From Dehalococcoidales bacterium (GTDB taxonomy: Bacteria > Chloroflexota > Dehalococcoidia > Dehalococcoidales > ARS1013): a stretch of DNA of 5,920 nt. This document shows positions 1 through 5,920 of this stretch, one piece after another; position 1 is the first letter of the stretch; the number at the start of each line of letters is the position of its first letter. The notes beneath the pieces are model-generated. The model was not told where the DNA came from and ran no database searches. It saw only the letters and a list, made by a program, of their open reading frames with translations. The DNA lies in assembly GCA_002690375.1 (NCBI GenBank), contig NZEH01000011.1, forward strand, positions 3,575 to 9,494. Reading direction: 5' to 3'. The translations under genes were made by a program, and so were the position numbers.

Positions 1-386
1 GCTAGCTTGACCACTGAGAAGTGGCTGGGCACTGTCTTCACTGGCTGGGGTCCCCCAAGTATACTTGAGACATCACTGCCGATGGTGAGATAGGGCTGGA
101 CATGGAGTATGCCATAGATACTGGTTCCAGACAACACCTCGGCAGTAAAGGGATCAGAAATATCCGGTGGGCTGAGGGTAAGGCTCTGGTCACTTGTACC
201 CAGGCTGACATTGGTTACCATGCCCAAAAAGCGCCGCTTTTGCCCTTCAATGGTTACATAGCGACCGACAGCCATGTCCTCAACAGAAGCTTGAGCCTCC
301 AGCCTGACATCAACCCCTTTATTTAAGGAACCGGAGACGACCACTCCCAGTCTCTGTCTTTCTTGTTCAGTATCTTCTTGATTCAT
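1..386 (-). CDS. herA: HerA-type DNA translocase, N-terminal HAS-barrel part (C-terminus cut by window edge)
   Basis: Reading the minus strand from an ATG at 386-384, the frame stays open to the window edge and gives 128 complete codons. The product begins MNQEDTEQERQRLG and contains a beta-rich barrel-like stretch (QRLGVVVSG at 11-19, VGRYVTIEG at 40-48, FLGMVTNV at 53-60), ending with a KTVPSHFSVVKL stretch of the kind found just before the ATPase core of HerA proteins. The Walker A and B motifs would lie beyond the window, so the ATPase itself is not seen. HerA is a hexameric FtsK-like DNA translocase that drives NurA in DNA-end resection. The ATG overlaps the upstream gene's TGA (ATGA), implying translational coupling; a GGAG lies 11 nt upstream, rather far. 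Identification rests on the barrel plus the nurA operon context; another barrel-bearing FtsK/HerA family ATPase is the alternative. Confidence 0.8.
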   Translation of the reverse strand, partial: MNQEDTEQERQRLGVVVSGSLNKGVDVRLEAQASVEDMAVGRYVTIEGQKRRFLGMVTNVSLGTSDQSLTLSPPDISDPFTAEVLSGTSIYGILHVQPYLTIGSDVSSILGGPQPVKTVPSHFSVVKL

Positions 387-982
387 TGTTTAATTCTCTC
401 CAGGACGGCTTTAAGCTGTTTGAACTCGCTGCCAAGTAAGGTGGCTAAATACTTGCCAGCGGTGACCAAGAAGCTATGGTGGTCTTCATACGCTTGGCTC
501 ATCTGTCGCAGGCAGGCGGCAATAAGTTCATCCATGGGAACTGGAAGATTAGTATTGGCTAGTATATTAAGGAAGCCAAAGGATGAGCTAAATTCCTTTA
601 GCTCATCCGGATTGCACAGATAGGTAAAGCCGTGGATTCGGGCGGGCTTGGGTGGCAGGTAGTGATGAGGCTTATCATCAGACTTATACCCAACCACTAG
701 TGCACTGAACTCGGTTCTTAAGAGCTTTTCAAGCTGAGGACTGGAGCGATAGATTTCCTCTTCAGAAGCCTCATCTTTGCCGCGGGCAATGGGGCGTCGT
801 CCCGGTTCAATACTGGTAGTGGTGGCATGATAGACCACACCATATAGCTCAAGCTCCGAGTCCCGGGTCTTTACCAGACTACCTAGAGGCGGTGACTGGT
901 AAAGCTCGTAGCACTGGGCGGTAAATTCAGTAGTGCTGGCTTGGGTAACCTCACCTACTCTTTGCGGTTCATCTGCGTTCAA
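383..982 (-). CDS. Small free-standing HAS-barrel domain protein between nurA and herA
   Basis: A 199-residue soluble protein with no signal peptide or membrane segment. Residues about 7-55 look like a HAS (HerA-ATP synthase) barrel: QRVGEVTQAS at 7-16, PLGSLVK at 32-38 and LYGVVYH at 46-52, matching the same landmarks at the start of the adjacent HerA. The remainder (about 75-199) has no motif I can name; it contains a conserved-looking segment with FSALVVGY (92-99) and a helical C-terminus. There is no ATPase motif, so it is not a truncated HerA. The start is TTG at 982-980: an in-frame TAA lies directly before it, a GAGG sits 7 nt upstream, and the next in-frame ATG is residue 150. It follows nurA by 160 nt and overlaps herA by 4 nt. 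Proteins annotated only as HAS-barrel domain proteins occur in this position in other bacteria, as far as I recall; the molecular role is unknown. I infer a bridging or regulatory subunit of the NurA-HerA machine. Confidence 0.75.
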   Translation of the reverse strand: MNADEPQRVGEVTQASTTEFTAQCYELYQSPPLGSLVKTRDSELELYGVVYHATTTSIEPGRRPIARGKDEASEEEIYRSSPQLEKLLRTEFSALVVGYKSDDKPHHYLPPKPARIHGFTYLCNPDELKEFSSSFGFLNILANTNLPVPMDELIAACLRQMSQAYEDHHSFLVTAGKYLATLLGSEFKQLKAVLERIKQ

Positions 983-989
983 TTATTAA

Positions 990-993
990 CCTC
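990..993 (-). promoter_or_regulatory. Shine-Dalgarno GAGG fixing the TTG start of the HAS-barrel gene
   Basis: On the minus strand GAGG (within GGGGGTGAGG) is followed by 7 nt and then TTG at 982. Because TAA is the codon directly before this TTG, no longer in-frame product is possible, so this site decides the start. Confidence 0.6.
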
Positions 994-1142
994 ACCCCCT
1001 TTAATGTACCCCAAGAATCAGGATTTTCGGTGGTCCCCTTCAGTCTAGACTTGTATCGTTGCGAGGCATAGCTGAAGCAATCTCAAGAGATAATACAGGT
1101 TCTTATTAGATAGCCCATGGTGTTGTCAGAAATTAAGTCATG

Positions 1143-2348
1143 CTAAACCCACCTCGTTCTCTTGCGTCTGCTCTTGGCTGAAGCAGTGATGGGTATCTTC
1201 TCCTCTGCCATTAGCATCTCCACCAGCTGTTGGAAGTTATCCCGGTCAGCGCCTCTTATTACTGCCTGCTCGTGGGCTTCGGCTAGTGCCACTGGGTAGC
1301 CTTGCCCCCGCCGGCACTGGTCTAAAATCAGGGCATGAACTAAGCTTAAACGGCTTTCATCCATCGCCACCCATTCGGGAATTTCAATTCTGGCTATCTC
1401 ATCATCTACTTTAAGATAAAAGAAATGGACTCGGTGGACGCCGTAGTATTTCTTTACTATGGACGACTGGCTGATAAATAAGGCCGATCTTTCCCCCTTA
1501 TCCAGCAAGTTAAAAAATAGCTCACGGTCAGTAATGCCGGCTACACTGTCGCAGTTTCGTTTTCCCCTAGAGATTTTATCACAATATCGGTCGCAGTCGG
1601 GTGCCTCATGGGGGCAGATAGCCACCCGCAGGGTATTAATGACATCGGTTGAGCGGGGAAGGCTAATATAGCTGGCAACACCAAGCCTGCTCTTGAGCCT
1701 TCTCATCTCATCAAGATAATGAAGGAATCCCTTATTTAAAAGAGCTTGAGTCACAAACTCAGGGTAGTCCGGGCTTACCAGCCCCCAGAGGATGAGCGAG
1801 CCGTCCAGTAGTGCCAGTGTTGAGCTAGCGGGTGACAGTTCTACTGTCATCTTAGCTAAATGGCGGCATTCCTCAACATTTCGTTTAATACCCAAAAGCG
1901 CCCCCTCCACCGGCTGCTCACGTCCGTTAGCCCTGAGTGGCGCCATTACTAGGTCTTCATCGTCAGAATAGAGGTAGGGGGAATTATTAAGGGTAGCGTC
2001 TGGCTTGGTACCGTATGAAAGGCTAACACTGCCTATGTTTATTAGGTAGCACTTGGTTTGTTGGTGGCGGTCAACATCAATATGGGAGCCGTCAGTGGCG
2101 ATGATGGTGAAATCTTGGGGGGATGGGGGTGACTTATAACACTGGCAAAGCCCATCCACTGGATCAGCTACCAGCCAGGTAGTCTTACTTAAGGCAACCT
2201 TCTTTTTTAGCTGCTTGGGGTCTGTAGTTTTATCGTTGAGGATGCTCAGTGCCTTTTTAAGGTGCTGCTGCCGCTCTTGTCTACCCGCCTTGAGGCTGAC
2301 AACCATATCTCCCGCCTGCCGGGCAATCTTGGCTAAATCTAGTGACAC
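1143..2348 (-). CDS. nurA: NurA-domain 5'-3' nuclease
   Basis: A 401-residue soluble protein of the NurA family, the RNase H-fold nuclease that resects DNA ends together with HerA. Family landmarks are present in order: TDGSH at 85-89 (metal-binding D86), E159/E160 as candidates for the second acidic ligand, LLDGSL at 180-185 (D182), and a C-terminal YPVALAEAHE at 351-360. The Y351-to-H359 spacing of 8 equals what I recall for the tyrosine and histidine of archaeal NurA active sites. All catalytic positions look intact, so it should be active. Four cysteines at 245, 252, 256 and 266 (C-x6-C-x3-C-x9-C) form an insert that could bind a metal. The tail (392-400) is strongly basic, KSRRKRTRW, perhaps touching DNA. 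The start is GTG with GGAG 8 nt upstream and an in-frame TAA directly before it. A recognisable promoter lies 30 nt upstream. It heads the operon with the HAS-barrel gene and herA. Family assignment is firm; its use in repair rather than phage defence is inferred. Confidence 0.9.
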   Translation of the reverse strand: MSLDLAKIARQAGDMVVSLKAGRQERQQHLKKALSILNDKTTDPKQLKKKVALSKTTWLVADPVDGLCQCYKSPPSPQDFTIIATDGSHIDVDRHQQTKCYLINIGSVSLSYGTKPDATLNNSPYLYSDDEDLVMAPLRANGREQPVEGALLGIKRNVEECRHLAKMTVELSPASSTLALLDGSLILWGLVSPDYPEFVTQALLNKGFLHYLDEMRRLKSRLGVASYISLPRSTDVINTLRVAICPHEAPDCDRYCDKISRGKRNCDSVAGITDRELFFNLLDKGERSALFISQSSIVKKYYGVHRVHFFYLKVDDEIARIEIPEWVAMDESRLSLVHALILDQCRRGQGYPVALAEAHEQAVIRGADRDNFQQLVEMLMAEEKIPITASAKSRRKRTRWV

Positions 2349-2377
2349 TTATCTGGCTCCGCTAATACCTTTTTACC

Positions 2378-2406
2378 AGTATAGTTTATTGAGCTAACCG
2401 ACTCAA
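2378..2406 (-). promoter_or_regulatory. Sigma-70-type promoter of the nurA operon
   Basis: On the minus strand TTGAGT (2406-2401) is separated by exactly 17 nt from TATACT (2383-2378), matching 4/6 and 5/6 of the consensus boxes. Transcription would start near 2371, leaving a leader of roughly 20 nt with GGAG before the GTG. A short dyad, TTGAG-8 nt-CTCAA (2389-2406), overlaps the -35 box and could be an operator, but arms of five bases are weak evidence. Confidence 0.6.
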
Positions 2407-2436
2407 CCCAAGTGGCAATATATATAAGGCAAGAGA

Positions 2437-2445
2437 TGATATAAT
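2437..2445 (+). promoter_or_regulatory. Extended -10 promoter for the exporter/deacetylase unit
   Basis: TGATATAAT is a perfect TATAAT (2440-2445) with an extended TGn element before it. No good -35 box lies at 16-18 nt upstream, which an extended -10 promoter does not need. Transcription would start near 2452, giving a leader of about 50 nt before the ATG at 2503. It lies back to back with the nurA promoter, so the two units are divergently transcribed. Confidence 0.5.
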
Positions 2446-2502
2446 GTGGAAGTCTAGGTACGTAAGCGACCTGTCCCTAAATTAAAAACTAGAGGTACTT
2501 TT

Positions 2503-3126
2503 ATGCTGCCAGATATATTGCCGATTCTGCTGGGTGTGGTCGTAATTTCCCTTTCCGGGGTGATGATGCCGGGGCCTATGTTTGTCATGACGCTAGCTAA
2601 AAGCTATAAATCCCCATGGGCTGGTGCCCAACTTTCCTTGGGTCATGCGGTTATTGAGGTGCCTCTGATACTGCTAATATACCTTGGCTTTGCCCGCTTC
2701 TTTGAAAACAGCACCGTTCAGCTGGTGCTGAGCCTAGCGGGTGGCAGTATGGTTATCTGGCTGGGTATCAATATGTTCCGTGCCCGAGCCAGAGTGGTAA
2801 AGGAGGGTAAGGAATTACCTTACAGCGCCTTTACCGCCGGTATCATTACCAGCGGGTTTAACCCATTTTTCCTGTTGTGGTGGGCGACTATAGGCAGTCT
2901 GCTGGTAATGAGATTCCTTGATTTTGGCCTGGGTGGACTAACTGTCTTTATTGTGGTTCACTGGCTGGTTGGCCTTATCTGGCTTTCCTTTGTTTCGGTG
3001 CTGGTCTATAAGACTCACTCGCTGTGGGGGCAAAGGTTTCAGCAGTGGGTATTTATCGCTATTAGTCTAATGCTGGTCGGTTTTGGTGTCTGGTTTTTAA
3101 TATCTGGCATCCAGATGGTGGTTTAG
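2503..3126 (+). CDS. LysE/RhtB-family amino acid (or amine) exporter
   Basis: A 207-residue, very hydrophobic inner-membrane protein with about six membrane segments, the normal size and layout for the LysE/RhtB translocator family. Segments fall near 5-27, 44-64, 71-92, 112-135, 143-166 and 182-203. Family features seen are the N-terminal SGVMMPGP (18-25) in the first helix, GHAVIEVPLILL (47-58) in the second, and GFNPFFLLWW (118-127), a proline-containing break in the fourth. Such proteins export lysine, homoserine, threonine or related compounds by proton antiport; the substrate here cannot be read from sequence. The ATG start is supported by AGAGGT six nt upstream (2491-2496). The deacetylase gene begins 26 nt after its stop on the same strand, so the two are probably cotranscribed. 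The first gene after the divergent promoter region, it has no regulator gene beside it. Family call is secure; substrate unknown. Confidence 0.88.
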   Translation: MLPDILPILLGVVVISLSGVMMPGPMFVMTLAKSYKSPWAGAQLSLGHAVIEVPLILLIYLGFARFFENSTVQLVLSLAGGSMVIWLGINMFRARARVVKEGKELPYSAFTAGIITSGFNPFFLLWWATIGSLLVMRFLDFGLGGLTVFIVVHWLVGLIWLSFVSVLVYKTHSLWGQRFQQWVFIAISLMLVGFGVWFLISGIQMVV

Positions 3127-3140
3127 AGCAGTGAAATGAT

Positions 3141-3145
3141 AGGAG
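3141..3145 (+). promoter_or_regulatory. Shine-Dalgarno AGGAG pointing to an ATA start codon
   Basis: AGGAG at 3141-3145 is followed by 7 nt and then ATA at 3153-3155. No ATG, GTG or TTG in the deacetylase frame lies at a useful distance. An ATG at 3136 is in another frame, lies before the AGGAG and meets TAA after five codons. The site therefore supports initiation at ATA. Confidence 0.55.
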
Positions 3146-3152
3146 TAAACTA

Positions 3153-4187
3153 ATAAAAGTCGGTTTTGTCTATAGTCCAATTTATCTCAAGCACAATACT
3201 GGAGAACATGTAGAGAACGCCAAGAGGCTAGTGGCGATTATGACTCATCTTGAACAGAGTGGACTTAAATCTCAGCTGGTGCCTGTTGAACCCCGCTCTG
3301 CCACCACCCAGGAGCTATCTCTGGTACACGAGAAGCGGCATATAATTCGTATCCGGGATATGGCTCAGAAAGGCGGTGGCTGGCTGAACGGCGATACCAT
3401 AATGTCGGCTGACTCCTTTGAGGCCGCCCTTTACGCTGTCGGCGGTGCCATTAGAGCCACTGAGGCGGTTATGGATGAGGAGGTGGCTAGCACCTTTGCC
3501 CTGCTCAGACCGCCGGGGCATCATGCTACTCTTGAGGGGGCTATGGGCTTTTGTCTGTTTAATAATGTAGCTATTACCGCCAAGTATGCCATAAATAAAT
3601 ATAAGCTAGAGCGCATTCTTGTTATTGATTTTGATGTCCATCACGGTAATGGCACACAGGATACTTTTTATAATGATCCCCGAGTGCTCTACATATCAAC
3701 TCATCAGTATCCCCACTATCCGGGAACAGGCGGTATTGATGAGACTGGCGGTGGACAAGGTGCAGGAACTACGCTTAATATACCCCTGCCGGCGGGCTGT
3801 GGTGACAGTGAATATCTAAAAGTTTTTAGAGAAATTATTATTCCAGCAGCCAGGCACTTTAAGCCTCAGCTTGTCTTGGTCTCTGCCGGCTACGATGCTC
3901 ACTGGGCTGATGAGCTAGCCATGATGGAGATGACTGTCGCTGGCTTTGCCCGGATGGTCAGGGTTATAAAGGAGATGGCTGATAAGCTATGTAGTGGGCG
4001 TCTCGTCTTCAGCCTTGAGGGCGGTTATAATCTTGTCGGTCTGTCCTCTTCAGTAAGAGCTACCCTTGGCGTCCTTCTTGGTAGCACCACTGTTGAAGAC
4101 CCGTTGGGTGAGTCACCTCACAGGGTTGAGGCGCAAGACATTACTTCTTTGGTTGAACGGATAAAGGAGATACACAAACTACCTTGA
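3153..4187 (+). CDS. Histone deacetylase-like zinc amidohydrolase (class II / AcuC-type)
   Basis: From ATA at 3153 the product is 344 residues, the usual length for bacterial histone-deacetylase-family amidohydrolases. These cytoplasmic zinc enzymes remove acetyl groups from acetyl-lysine, acetylpolyamines or related amides. Numbered from ATA, the active site is complete: RPPGHHA with H123/H124, DFDVHHGNGTQ with zinc ligands D161 and H163, SAGYDAH with zinc ligand D248, and LEGGYNL with catalytic Y292. GFCLFNN (132-138) and YPHYPGTG (186-193) are also typical of class II members. Starting at the GTG at 3231 would give 318 residues and drop the first 26, which include the expected KVGFVYSPIYLKHNTGEH opening, and that GTG has AGAGG only 3 nt upstream. 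The frame is open back to a TGA at 3132-3134. I therefore prefer ATA, either a true rare start or an ATG altered by mutation or sequencing. It follows the exporter gene by 26 nt and converges on secF 6 nt after its stop. The substrate is unknown. Confidence 0.88.
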   Translation: MKVGFVYSPIYLKHNTGEHVENAKRLVAIMTHLEQSGLKSQLVPVEPRSATTQELSLVHEKRHIIRIRDMAQKGGGWLNGDTIMSADSFEAALYAVGGAIRATEAVMDEEVASTFALLRPPGHHATLEGAMGFCLFNNVAITAKYAINKYKLERILVIDFDVHHGNGTQDTFYNDPRVLYISTHQYPHYPGTGGIDETGGGQGAGTTLNIPLPAGCGDSEYLKVFREIIIPAARHFKPQLVLVSAGYDAHWADELAMMEMTVAGFARMVRVIKEMADKLCSGRLVFSLEGGYNLVGLSSSVRATLGVLLGSTTVEDPLGESPHRVEAQDITSLVERIKEIHKLP

Positions 4188-4193
4188 GCTTAC

Positions 4194-5117
4194 CTAATTA
4201 TTAGTGGATGATCCTAGCGGTCGCCGCTTAATAAACCGCCTCCATTCACCCTTCTCCCAGACCACCAGTAGTGATGGTGCAATGAAGAGCGAACTGAAGG
4301 TGCCGGCGATAACGCCAATCAGTAGTACTACGGTGAAGTTCTGAATCGTTGCTCCGACAAAGAGCAGCAGGGCCAGCACCACAATTATGGTGGTCAGACT
4401 GGTATTTAGGGAACGGGTTAGGGTCTCAACCAGACTGTTATTGACGATAACATCAAAATCAGAGCTCGGGCTCTCAAGCAGGTTCTCACGTATTCGGTCA
4501 AAGATAACAACGGTATTATTTACGCTGTAGCCAATGACAGCTAGTAGACCGGTAATAAACATTAAATTTATCTCCCAGCCCAGAATACCGCCGATGATAG
4601 AAAAGACTCCCAGTGCTACTAGGGCGTCATGAACTAGGGCTACTATGGCGCAGGCGCCATAGCGGAAAGGTTTTGGCATACGGCGAAATGCCCAGGTGAC
4701 GTAAAGGAGGATGCCAATGGCGGCAATCGCCACCGCAATAGCTGCTGTTCTGGCTGTTTGCTTGGCTATAATAGGGTCTATATCTTCAAAACTCCTCTCA
4801 GCAAAAGAGCCGAACTTGGCAGTTAGAGTTTCCTTTAGCGCAGTTTTTTCTCCGGCAGTTAGCTTAGTGGTGCGGATAAGGTAATCACCCTCTCCAGTAG
4901 TCTGAACGATAACACTGGTATAGCCTAAGCTAGCCAGTTCAGACCTTAGTTCACCCAAGTCCACTTCCTGCTCAAAGCCGAGTGTTAGCATCGAGCCGCC
5001 CCTTAATTCAATCCCGGCTTTAAGACCAAAGACAGCTAGGGAGATAATACCAATGAGTATTACTACCCCTGAAATGAGAAAAAAGCGAAACCTTTTATCG
5101 GTAATATTAATCATCAT
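4194..5117 (-). CDS. secF: Protein-export membrane protein SecF
   Basis: A 307-residue, complete SecF, the smaller half of the SecDF pair that binds SecYEG and uses the proton gradient to help pull proteins across the membrane. The order is the family's: TM1 (about 11-31), GLKAGIELRGGSML (31-44) leading into the periplasmic head (to about 118), then five C-terminal membrane segments (about 122-142, 152-176, 183-203, 240-257, 262-286). Conserved stretches include LVHDALVALGVF (161-172), GYSVNNTVVIFDRIREN (196-212) and TRSLNTSLTT (234-243). The tail is basic. The start overlaps the secD stop as ATGA; two consecutive ATG codons (5117 and 5114) are possible, and AAGGA sits better for the second. 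The gene is the usual secDF operon partner. Its stop lies 6 nt from the convergent deacetylase stop. Confidence 0.95.
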   Translation of the reverse strand: MMINITDKRFRFFLISGVVILIGIISLAVFGLKAGIELRGGSMLTLGFEQEVDLGELRSELASLGYTSVIVQTTGEGDYLIRTTKLTAGEKTALKETLTAKFGSFAERSFEDIDPIIAKQTARTAAIAVAIAAIGILLYVTWAFRRMPKPFRYGACAIVALVHDALVALGVFSIIGGILGWEINLMFITGLLAVIGYSVNNTVVIFDRIRENLLESPSSDFDVIVNNSLVETLTRSLNTSLTTIIVVLALLLFVGATIQNFTVVLLIGVIAGTFSSLFIAPSLLVVWEKGEWRRFIKRRPLGSSTNN

Positions 5118-5920
5118 TTCCTTCGCAGATAAGGGCTAAATAGGTTAGTCCTCTGAGCTAAGCGGGTGCCCACAAACAGGCGGAGTAGGGTTCGGGTAGC
5201 TAAAATAGCGGTGAACATGCTTACGGCAACACCAATAAATAGTGTTAAAGCAAAGCCCATTACTGGTGCCCCGGCGACAATACTGCTACCTACCCAGTAG
5301 AGGATACCACAGACAATAAAGGTAGTGATGTTACTATCTCTGATGGCTTTCCAAGCGCGGCTAAAGCCGACCTCAATAGCTGCCCCCAGTGTCCGCCCTG
5401 TCCCAAGTTCTTCCTTTATCCGTTCAAAGATAAGCACATTGGCATCTACCGCCATACCTATGGATAGGACAAAGCCACCGATTCCAGCTAGGGTGAGGGT
5501 TACCGGTATCATCTTGAACAGGGCCATTACCAGCACACCGTAAAAGATTAGGGACAGACTGGCAACCAGTCCCGGCAGGCGGTAATAGAGGCTCATAAAC
5601 AGCATAACCAGTGCTATGCCGATTGCTCCCGCCTTGAGGCTTAAGTTCACGAAACCGGCGCCCAGTATCGGAGATATTGTTAGTTCATAGATAATCTCCA
5701 GTGGTACCGGCAGGCGTCCGAGGTTGAGTTGCTTTGATAGCTCGGCGGCCTCGGCGAAGCTTAATCCTGTAATCTGGCCCGAGTCGGTAATTACTGTTTG
5801 TACGGTAGGAGCAATCGGTAGGCCATCTTCGCCAAGCAGTTCAACGACGTTTGCTCCTAAGATGGCCTCAACAGGGCTCTCCGCCAATTGTTGGAGGCGG
5901 GGACGCTCTCCCACCTACCC
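5114..5920 (-). CDS. secD: Protein translocase subunit SecD, C-terminal part (5' end missing, in-frame TAG at edge)
   Basis: The open frame 5914-5114 gives 266 residues matching the C-terminal half of SecD. It starts in the end of the periplasmic region (APTVQTVITDSGQITG at 35-50, LNLGRLPVPLEI at 63-74), followed by membrane segments near 93-110, 117-134, 139-155, 196-212 and 217-240. The family signature GMAVDANVLIFERIKEEL (153-170) with D157 and N159 is intact, as is SRAWKAIRDSNITTF (185-199). A full SecD is well over 400 residues and has an N-terminal membrane helix and a periplasmic P1 domain; both are absent. Going upstream, the codon before the GTG at 5914-5912 is TAG (5917-5915), so the frame is closed three bases from the window edge. 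GTG is unlikely to be a real start: it lies inside the periplasmic domain. Either the true frame shifts here through a sequence error, or the gene is broken. It overlaps secF by 4 nt and must be translated with it. Confidence 0.88.

Noticed and set aside
102..326. Plus-strand open frame of 74 codons
   Set aside because: It lies opposite the herA N-terminal barrel, whose minus-strand frame is open to the window edge, has family landmarks and is coupled to the upstream gene. The plus-strand translation looks like no known protein.
1052..1080. Possible internal minus-strand promoter TTGCTT-17 nt-GATACA before the HAS-barrel gene
   Set aside because: The spacing is right but only 3 of 6 bases match in each box, which is close to background.
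1459..1671. Plus-strand open frame inside nurA
   Set aside because: It lies antisense within a well-supported NurA coding region and has no recognisable product.
1..2348. Anti-phage defence island reading of NurA-HerA
   Set aside because: Some HerA systems are defensive, but the partners there are usually Sir2-like or other effector nucleases. Here NurA has intact repair-type motifs and the surroundings are housekeeping genes with no mobile-element signs, so a repair role is more likely.
3136..3153. ATG at 3136 as start of the deacetylase
   Set aside because: It is in another frame and meets TAA after five codons; it also lies upstream of the AGGAG.
3315..3819. Short open frames on both strands within the deacetylase gene
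   Set aside because: They overlap the catalytic motifs of the deacetylase in other frames and are shadows of that gene.
5325..5543. Plus-strand open frame of 72 codons within secD
   Set aside because: It is antisense to the conserved VDANVLIFERIKEEL region of SecD, with no independent support.

Overview
The window reads as a stretch of bacterial chromosome with housekeeping-type genes, most likely from an uncultured Chloroflexota (Dehalococcoidia-like) organism. That assignment is an inference from the NurA / small HAS-barrel protein / HerA gene order, the style of the SecD and SecF proteins and the class II-type deacetylase; no rRNA or other marker is present to confirm it. Coding density is high, and I see no insertion sequence, CRISPR array, tRNA or rRNA. 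Both ends cut through genes.

Layout. Positions 1-2348 on the minus strand hold a DNA-end-processing operon, transcribed in the order nurA nuclease (GTG start), a small free-standing HAS-barrel protein (TTG start), then herA (ATG start, overlapping the preceding stop by 4 nt). Only the N-terminal barrel of herA is inside the window. A 154-nt divergent region (2349-2502) carries a good minus-strand promoter for nurA and an extended -10 promoter for the plus-strand genes. Positions 2503-4187 on the plus strand hold a LysE/RhtB-family exporter and a class II histone-deacetylase-like amidohydrolase, probably one transcription unit. The deacetylase appears to start at an ATA codon placed exactly behind a Shine-Dalgarno sequence. 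Only 6 nt later, convergent on the minus strand, come secF and the 3' part of secD (4194-5920), overlapping each other by 4 nt.

How they work together. NurA and HerA form a nuclease-translocase machine that resects DNA ends; the small barrel protein encoded between them resembles HerA's own N-terminal barrel and is probably a third component. SecD and SecF are the accessory membrane subunits of Sec protein export. The exporter and deacetylase may form a small amine-handling pair, but that is a hypothesis from gene order only.

The main things to check are the three-gene NurA-HAS-HerA set, a four-cysteine cluster inside NurA, the ATA start of the deacetylase, and an in-frame TAG in secD three bases from the window edge, which is either an assembly error or a real disruption.
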